From: JACKCP01 sp050253255
Lineage (GTDB): Bacteria > Desulfobacterota > Desulfobacteria > Desulfobacterales > JACKCP01
Direction of reading: 5' to 3'
Assembly (NCBI GenBank): GCA_050253255.1
Contig: JBFWJK010000177.1
Span: 1 to 6,391 of the forward strand
Length of the DNA stretch: 6,391 bases
In this document: piece after piece, positions 1-4,100 of the stretch
Layout: each line of letters opens with the position of its first letter
How positions within the stretch are numbered: the stretch's first letter is position 1
Notes under the pieces: model-generated
The model's database searches: none
What the model was told of the DNA's origin: nothing
Seen by the model: the letters and a program-made list of their open reading frames with translations, nothing else
Position numbers and translations under genes: made by a program

Positions 1-117
1 TTCAAAGGTTGCCTGATTTACGGCAAAATTCTAATCTTAGGATCCTGATAAAGAGCAGATTTTTGTTCCTGTTACACAGCTTACGCCTTCGCAGTCAACG
101 GCAATAATAAATTTCAT
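1..117 (-). pseudogene. 5' part of an M55-type D-aminopeptidase (DppA-like), interrupted by two stops; runs off the left edge
   Basis: Read on the reverse strand from the ATG at 117-115, the frame gives MKFIIAVDCEGVSCVTG, then a short stretch ending SLSGS, a TAA (39-37), one Asp codon, a TAG (33-31), and then NFAVNQATFE to the window edge in the same frame. M55 zinc D-aminopeptidases begin this way: B. subtilis DppA starts with a short beta strand followed by D8-x-E10-G, both metal ligands, and here D8 and E10 fall at the same residues. As I recall the family, members with a CVxG segment continue with a LSxS-R-N-Y-x-F-A-x-x-QATRE-like stretch, so residues on both sides of the stops still match and the stops replace coding positions rather than ending the domain. 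A Shine-Dalgarno AGGT lies 7 nt before the ATG. I therefore call a recently inactivated gene; sequencing error or a chance match remain possible. The intact protein would trim D-amino-acid peptides. Confidence 0.5.
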
Positions 118-124
118 GTTTTAA

Positions 125-132
125 ACCTGTTT
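125..132 (-). promoter_or_regulatory. Ribosome binding site of the reverse-strand M55-like gene
   Basis: On the reverse strand the octamer AAACAGGT ends 7 nt before the ATG at 117. AGGT is complementary to ACCT in the 16S rRNA 3' end. The same octamer with the same 7-nt spacing precedes the phospholipase gene at 4101, which supports this being a genuine gene start even though the frame is broken downstream. Confidence 0.45.
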
Positions 133-154
133 TTATGAAAAAAAGAAATTATTA

Positions 155-1441
155 ATGAAACCCGGATTTTTAAGGATTTTATATTTAATATATCTGTTTC
201 TTCTGGTTTATGCCAGCCTTGTTCCCTTTGACTTTTTTTCAGAAGTTAATTTTGATAATGAATTTTATTCTTTCTGGAATCACTGGCCTTTTAATATCAA
301 TTCGAGAATAAGCGGTTCAGATGTTTTAAGCAATCTCATTTTATATATTCCGCTTGGTTTTCTTATAACCCTTGAAAAAATTTTAAATAATAACAAAAAG
401 TTTATTTCATTTTTGTTTGCGTTTTTATTTTGTTCGACCATAAGTTTTTGTGTGGAAATTATTCAGATGTTCAGTCAGTTCAGAATATCAAGTGTTTCTG
501 ACTGGTTTTTTAACAGTTTAAGCGGCGGTGCCGGAAGTTTTGCCGCTATGCTTTTCGGGCAAAGACTTTGGGGTATTTTAAATAAATGGTTAAATGAAAA
601 GAAGGAAAAAAGAGGTATAAATCTTATAGCTCTTGTCATGATTGTTCTTTTTTGTCTGGATGCTTTTACGCCTTTTATTCCAAGTATTCTTTTAAAAGAT
701 GTATGGAGAAGTTTAAAAAAGTCAGAATTTTCAGTTTCGGACGGTTTTCTTCTTCACCCCTGGCATTGGTGGGTAATCAAAATTTTATTGTTTGCACTTT
801 TAACAATAATTATTTTTGAGGTTTTCAACAAAAAATCTGATAAAAAATTTTTTATCTCAATCTGTTTTGTTGTATTTTTTTCAATATTTTTAGAAATTGG
901 TAAAATTTTTATTAAATCAAGATATTTCAATATTGCAAATATTGCATCTGCTTTTGGCGGAGTTTGCTCTGGCTGGTTTATATTGACATTTTTTTATAAA
1001 AATATTTCTTTAAATAAGAAACTTAATTTATGCTTAATATTTATATTAATCTATATTTTTTATCTGGGCTGGTATCCTTTTGATTTTTGGTTTGAATTTG
1101 AGAATGTAAAAAAAAGAATTCCCGCTTTGATCAGATGGCTTCCTTTTTATGATTATGCTCTTGGTGCAGGACTTAACCATGCAGCATTATTTTTTCAGGG
1201 AATTGCACTTCAGTTTTTTTTGATTCTTTTGCTGAAGCTGAGATTTGGATGGTTTGAAAAAAAACTTAAAGGCCTGGCGGGTGCTCTTTTTTTAAGCAGT
1301 TTTATTGCAGTTCTGCAGGAAGGAGGACAACTGATGCTTTTATCAAGAACACCTTCTCCGGCAGATATTTACTGTTTTGCTGCAGGCGGCGGCTTGTGTG
1401 CCTGGCTTATAAGAAATGAAAACTTAAAAAAAGAAATTTAA
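155..1441 (+). CDS. Polytopic membrane protein with three tandem VanZ-like repeats
   Basis: This 428-residue, strongly hydrophobic protein has many membrane segments (for example around 8-25, 58-73, 82-104, 155-172, 205-223, 232-250, 265-281, 290-306, 342-361 and 375-388). The first third is a recognisable VanZ-like domain: VPFDF near 23-27, a SDVLSNLILYIPLGF stretch at 55-69, and E101-x8-R110-x5-D116 followed by Gly-rich residues. The last third repeats the pattern: YPFDF at 307-311 and E389-x8-R398-x5-D404. A middle third (about 155-281) keeps E247-x8-R256-x5-N262 but has diverged. Enterococcal VanZ gives low-level teicoplanin resistance by an unknown mechanism, and VanZ-like proteins are widespread in envelope and polysaccharide loci; typical ones are single-domain and far shorter. 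The ATG lacks a strong Shine-Dalgarno (only AAAAGAAA upstream), but codon 1 suits the first membrane helix. The CapA-like gene follows after one base. Function in this organism is unknown; an inner-membrane envelope role is an inference. Confidence 0.85.
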   Translation: MKPGFLRILYLIYLFLLVYASLVPFDFFSEVNFDNEFYSFWNHWPFNINSRISGSDVLSNLILYIPLGFLITLEKILNNNKKFISFLFAFLFCSTISFCVEIIQMFSQFRISSVSDWFFNSLSGGAGSFAAMLFGQRLWGILNKWLNEKKEKRGINLIALVMIVLFCLDAFTPFIPSILLKDVWRSLKKSEFSVSDGFLLHPWHWWVIKILLFALLTIIIFEVFNKKSDKKFFISICFVVFFSIFLEIGKIFIKSRYFNIANIASAFGGVCSGWFILTFFYKNISLNKKLNLCLIFILIYIFYLGWYPFDFWFEFENVKKRIPALIRWLPFYDYALGAGLNHAALFFQGIALQFFLILLLKLRFGWFEKKLKGLAGALFLSSFIAVLQEGGQLMLLSRTPSPADIYCFAAGGGLCAWLIRNENLKKEI

Positions 1442-1442
1442 T

Positions 1443-2477
1443 ATGGAAAAAAAAATAAAATTCGCAGCTGTCGGGGATCTTCTTTTTGCAACTGATTATA
1501 AAACAGGAAATGGCAGAGGTTTAGAGTCTGTTTCAGATGAAATTCTAAATATTTTCAGGTCAAGCGATATAGTTCTCGCAAACCTTGAATGTACTTTAAA
1601 AGGCAAAACTATGGTTGAATCGGAACCAAGAGTGATTGCATGCGACAGTCAGATAAATTCTCTTCTGGATGCCGGGATAAATGTAGTTTCTCTTGCAAAC
1701 AACCATGCTTTTGACTGTCATGAGGAAGGCTTTAAAAAACTGAAAAATAAGCTTATTGATTTTAATATAGAATTTTCCGGAGCAGGTCTTGATGAAAATG
1801 AGGCTTTCAAGGAAATAATAATTACTGAAAACGGAATAAAAATAGCTTTTTTATTTTGTGCTGATAAATCTACAGGAGCAGATAAATTTTTAAATGAAAC
1901 ATTTTGTGTAAGCCTTTTTGATGAAGAAAGAATTTGTGAAAAAATTTCTGAAATGAAAAAAAAGGCTGACCATGTAATTTTTTATCCCCATTGGGGAATG
2001 GAGAGATTCAGGATTCCTTCTCCAGAACAGAGGAAACAGGCAAAAGTTTTTATAGATGCCGGAGCGTCAATAATTTTAGGACATCATCCTCATGTGCTGC
2101 AGGGAGCGGAGTTTTATAAAGGAGCTCCGGTTTTTTATTCTCTTGGTAATTTCATTTCGAATCATGTTTTCTGGGAAAGCGGAGATTTTTTAAGCTGGAA
2201 CAGGTATGAAAGAACAGGGGCAATTGTAACAGCAGAATTTCTGGAAAATGGAATAGAAAATATTAAAATTATTCCGGTTTTTGATAACGGAGAAAAAATT
2301 AATATAGACAGTTCCGATTACTCAGTAAGTCTATTCAAAGAACTTAACAAAATGATTTCATCAGGTATCAGTAAAACAAAATTTAAAAAGGAAGAATATT
2401 ATGTAAGATACATGATTCCCTTAATAAAAAAAATCAAGTCCGGTGAAATAAAAAAGTATTTAAGGAGCTTTTTATAA
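1443..2477 (+). CDS. CapA-family (PGA_cap) metallophosphatase-like protein, cytoplasmic form
   Basis: This 344-residue protein has the full motif order of the CapA/PgsA poly-gamma-glutamate capsule family, a branch of the calcineurin-like metallophosphatase fold: GDLLF at 11-15 in the first strand, ANLEC at 46-50, SLANNHAFD at 83-91, PHWG at 182-185, GHHPHVLQG at 213-221 and YSLGNF at 232-237. The metal-type Asp, Asn and His residues are present (D12, N47, N86/N87, H88, H183, H214, H215, H217). In Bacillus, CapA/PgsA is a membrane protein needed for poly-gamma-glutamate synthesis or export; many other members sit in polysaccharide loci with unproven substrates. There is no signal peptide or membrane helix, and an in-frame TAA at 1425-1427 rules out an upstream extension, so the protein is probably cytoplasmic or bound to a partner. 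The start is one base after the VanZ stop with almost no Shine-Dalgarno, so translation is probably coupled. The C-terminal 45 residues are Lys-rich and helical-looking. No poly-gamma-glutamate synthase is visible here. Confidence 0.9.
   Translation: MEKKIKFAAVGDLLFATDYKTGNGRGLESVSDEILNIFRSSDIVLANLECTLKGKTMVESEPRVIACDSQINSLLDAGINVVSLANNHAFDCHEEGFKKLKNKLIDFNIEFSGAGLDENEAFKEIIITENGIKIAFLFCADKSTGADKFLNETFCVSLFDEERICEKISEMKKKADHVIFYPHWGMERFRIPSPEQRKQAKVFIDAGASIILGHHPHVLQGAEFYKGAPVFYSLGNFISNHVFWESGDFLSWNRYERTGAIVTAEFLENGIENIKIIPVFDNGEKINIDSSDYSVSLFKELNKMISSGISKTKFKKEEYYVRYMIPLIKKIKSGEIKKYLRSFL
2462..2467 (+). promoter_or_regulatory. Strong Shine-Dalgarno of the beta-helix gene
   Basis: AAGGAG lies inside the last codons of the CapA-like gene, 9 nt before the ATG at 2477. 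It fixes the TAATG-overlap start and is the strongest ribosome binding site in the window, so this third gene can be translated well without relying only on coupling. Confidence 0.7.
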
Positions 2478-3802
2478 TGAAAAAATATTTTATACCCTGC
2501 ATTTTGTTTACGGCTTTTTTATTAATTGCAAATTTTGCATATGCAGAAAGATTAATCAGTGTAAAAAATTCAATTGAATTAAAAGCCGCAGTCAAGGATT
2601 CAATCCCCGGAGATATGATAGTTATTGAAAAAGGGCTCTATAAGGAAGGTTTTTCAGTGGACGGTCTTGCCGGAACCAGGGAGAAGCCTGTTCTTATTAT
2701 GGGAAAAGACCCCAAAGATCCTCCTGTTTTTTCAGGAGATGGAGAGTGCTTTAAGCTTAGAAGCAGCAGTTATGTAAAACTATCGAATATAAAAATTGTC
2801 GGCTTTTCAGGTAACAGTATAAATATTGATGACTCCGGAAAAAGCAAAACCCCATCTCATCATATTGTTCTTGATAATCTTTCAATCTATGACACAGGAA
2901 AAACCGGAAACCAGGATGCAGTCAAGATGTCTGGAACGAAAAACTTTATTGTTAAAAATTGCTTGATAAATGGCTGGGGAGGTTCAGGCATCGATCTTGT
3001 CGGGTGTCATAACGGACTTATAGAATTTTGTCAGATAGAGGGAAAGCCGGATTTAAGAAACAGAAACGGAATTCAGATTAAAGGCGGTTCGTCAGATATT
3101 CTGGTGCAAAACAATGTGCTCTTAAACTGTGGTACAAGGGCAATAAATATTGGAGGAATGACCGGGGAAAAATATTTCAGGCCGGTTAATGCAGATTTTG
3201 AATCAAAGAATATTGTTGCAGCCGCAAATAAATTTATTGGAGGAGAAGCTCACATAGCATGGGTAACTTCAACAAATACTCATGTTCATCATAATATATT
3301 TTATTTACCTGGAAAGTTCGTTGGAAGAATTCTTCAGGAAACAAAGGATAAAAAATTTATTCCGTGTCAAAAAGGTCTTTTTGAAAAAAATCTTGTTGTT
3401 ACAGATTCAAGAGTTAATACATACTTTAATGTTGGACCGGGAACATCTCCTGAAACTTTTGTTTTTGCAGGTAATGCGTGGTACAGATTCGGATCAGATG
3501 AAAAACCTTCTCTTCCGACCAGAGAAATTGGAGGTGTTTATAATGTTTATCCCGATCTGGCAGATTTTGGAACTCCAGAAATGAGAATTGCCTCCGGGAA
3601 CAAAAAATTAATCGGAATAGGACCGAGCGGTTATATTCCCTATACCTATGCGTTTGATTTCGATGATATCAATCTGCCTGCATTAAAAAAAATTGAAGAG
3701 AACATAGATAAAAAATATTCTGGCCAGGTTTTTATAGGTATTTTTATTGTGCTGATAAGTCTTTTGATAGTTGTTTTAAGGTATATTAAAAAGAAAAATT
3801 GA
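2477..3802 (+). CDS. Exported right-handed parallel beta-helix protein with C-terminal membrane anchor
   Basis: This 441-residue protein has a signal peptide at about 1-23 (KK, hydrophobic core, ANFAYA cleavage context). Residues 25-60 (ISVKNSIELKAAV then PGDMIVIEKGLYKEG) resemble the entry strand of pectate-lyase-like and polysaccharide lyase family 6 beta-helices. From about 90 to 275 there are successive short-strand coils of the form x-I-x-N-N/C-x-I (for example VKLSNIKIVGF at 100-110, IVLDNLSIYD at 130-139, FIVKNCLING at 157-166, ILVQNNVLLNC at 208-218, THVHHNIFY at 268-276). Near the C-terminus a hydrophobic helix (about 417-435) precedes RYIKKKN, the layout of a type I membrane protein with the helix domain in the periplasm. 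Beta-helix proteins of this type bind, cleave or epimerise polysaccharides; I cannot identify catalytic residues, so enzyme activity is unproven. The ATG overlaps the preceding stop by one base. A role in the same envelope-polysaccharide process as the two upstream genes is inferred from that coupling. Confidence 0.85.
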   Translation: MKKYFIPCILFTAFLLIANFAYAERLISVKNSIELKAAVKDSIPGDMIVIEKGLYKEGFSVDGLAGTREKPVLIMGKDPKDPPVFSGDGECFKLRSSSYVKLSNIKIVGFSGNSINIDDSGKSKTPSHHIVLDNLSIYDTGKTGNQDAVKMSGTKNFIVKNCLINGWGGSGIDLVGCHNGLIEFCQIEGKPDLRNRNGIQIKGGSSDILVQNNVLLNCGTRAINIGGMTGEKYFRPVNADFESKNIVAAANKFIGGEAHIAWVTSTNTHVHHNIFYLPGKFVGRILQETKDKKFIPCQKGLFEKNLVVTDSRVNTYFNVGPGTSPETFVFAGNAWYRFGSDEKPSLPTREIGGVYNVYPDLADFGTPEMRIASGNKKLIGIGPSGYIPYTYAFDFDDINLPALKKIEENIDKKYSGQVFIGIFIVLISLLIVVLRYIKKKN

Positions 3803-3806
3803 AAAA

Positions 3807-3845
3807 GCTGTGTGCTATAAAAACCTGTTTCTTATATAACACAGC
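3807..3845. terminator. Hairpin after the beta-helix gene; terminator-like mainly in the reverse direction
   Basis: GCTGTGT (3807-3813) pairs perfectly with ACACAGC (3839-3845). After a 2-nt mismatch, 5 more A/T pairs extend the stem, leaving an 11-nt loop. On the forward strand no T-run follows, so it is a poor intrinsic terminator for the upstream unit. On the reverse strand the stem is followed by TTTTTC, the arrangement of an intrinsic terminator. It may block antisense transcription or protect the 3' end of the upstream mRNA. Confidence 0.4.
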
Positions 3846-3868
3846 AAATAGTAATCCTTTAGATATTC

Positions 3869-3877
3869 TGTTATAAT
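3869..3877 (+). promoter_or_regulatory. Candidate extended -10 promoter
   Basis: TGTTATAAT is a perfect extended -10 element (TGn followed by TATAAT). No good -35 hexamer lies 16-18 nt upstream, which extended -10 promoters tolerate. Transcription would begin near 3884 and give a leader of about 217 nt that includes the hairpin at 3897-3931. In AT-rich DNA such matches arise by chance, hence moderate confidence. Confidence 0.4.
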
Positions 3878-3896
3878 AGATTCTCCAACACGAGGT

Positions 3897-3931
3897 TTCA
3901 TCTCAGTCTGGAAAAATTTCTGTGAGATGAA
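3897..3931. repeat. 9-bp inverted repeat (hairpin or operator) upstream of the phospholipase gene
   Basis: TTCATCTCA (3897-3905) and TGAGATGAA (3923-3931) are perfect inverted copies separated by 17 nt. No strong T-run follows on either strand, so this is not a standard terminator. It would form close to the 5' end of a transcript from the extended -10 promoter (a stability or regulatory hairpin), or it may be a two-half-site binding site for a dimeric regulator. Confidence 0.45.
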
Positions 3932-3936
3932 GATCT

Positions 3937-3963
3937 TTGCCTTACAGATTTCCACTCTATAAT
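3937..3963 (+). promoter_or_regulatory. Weak candidate promoter (TTGCCT - 15 nt - TATAAT)
   Basis: The -10 matches consensus perfectly, the -35 matches at 4 of 6 positions, and the spacer is short at 15 nt. It competes with the candidates on either side; at most one or two of these are likely to be used. Confidence 0.25.
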
Positions 3964-3973
3964 GCCTGAGCTT

Positions 3974-4001
3974 TTCACAGTAATTTTTTGTATATTATAA
4001 A
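3974..4001 (+). promoter_or_regulatory. Candidate sigma-70 promoter for the phospholipase gene (TTCACA - 16 nt - TATAAA)
   Basis: Both hexamers match consensus at 5 of 6 positions with a 16-nt spacer, the best two-hexamer match in the intergenic region. Transcription would start near 4008, leaving a leader of about 93 nt that excludes the larger hairpins. This would give the phospholipase and TIGR03790-like genes their own promoter, independent of the upstream unit. Confidence 0.4.
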
Positions 4002-4085
4002 AACCCTCAGTTTTATTTTCTTCATAAATTCCCATACCATAAAAAAAATGGTAAAAGTTAATAATGCTTTTATCAAAATCACCTC

Positions 4086-4093
4086 AAACAGGT
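4086..4093 (+). promoter_or_regulatory. Ribosome binding site of the phospholipase gene
   Basis: AAACAGGT ends 7 nt before the ATG at 4101, and AGGT is the part that pairs with 16S rRNA. An exact reverse complement, ACCTGTTT, lies at 3823-3830, so a read-through transcript could in principle mask this site. Confidence 0.5.
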
Positions 4094-4100
4094 AAAACTC

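Larger units (their letters stand above)
3803..4100 (+). other. Intergenic and leader region between the VanZ/CapA/beta-helix unit and the phospholipase gene
   Basis: This 298-nt stretch has no convincing gene. It holds a hairpin just after the beta-helix stop (3807-3845), an extended -10 element (3869-3877), a second hairpin (3897-3931), two further promoter-like pairs (3937-3963 and 3974-4001), a weak hairpin TACCAT-A7-ATGGTA (4035-4053) and the phospholipase Shine-Dalgarno (4090-4093). I recognise no known riboswitch, tRNA or small RNA. Its most likely job is to end or attenuate transcription of the upstream unit and to start that of the phospholipase unit. Confidence 0.6.

Noticed and set aside
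135..155. Six-codon open frame (MKKRNY) ending in a TAATG overlap with the VanZ start
   Set aside because: It could be a coupling mini-ORF, but there is no ribosome binding site before it and such short frames are common by chance in A-rich DNA.
1443..2477. CapA gene as evidence for a poly-gamma-glutamate capsule operon
   Set aside because: No PgsB/CapB ligase, PgsC/CapC or CapD-like gene is in the window, and the protein has no membrane anchor, so family membership alone does not support that substrate.
3282..3584. Forward open frame of 100 codons inside the beta-helix gene
   Set aside because: It lies out of frame within a well-supported gene, lacks a ribosome binding site and gives a low-complexity Leu/Lys-rich product with no recognisable motif.
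4035..4053. TACCAT-A7-ATGGTA hairpin as a terminator
   Set aside because: The stem is only 6 bp and A/T-rich, and it is followed by A and G rather than a T-run on the forward strand; it is too weak to call.
3927..4095. Three tiny forward frames in the leader (3927-3962, 3962-4000, 4048-4095) as possible leader peptides
   Set aside because: None has a convincing Shine-Dalgarno, none shows a run of regulatory codons, and two overlap the candidate promoter hexamers.
3803..4100. Known riboswitch, tRNA or CRISPR repeat in the intergenic region
   Set aside because: I found no cloverleaf, no regularly spaced repeats and no motif of a riboswitch class that I recognise.
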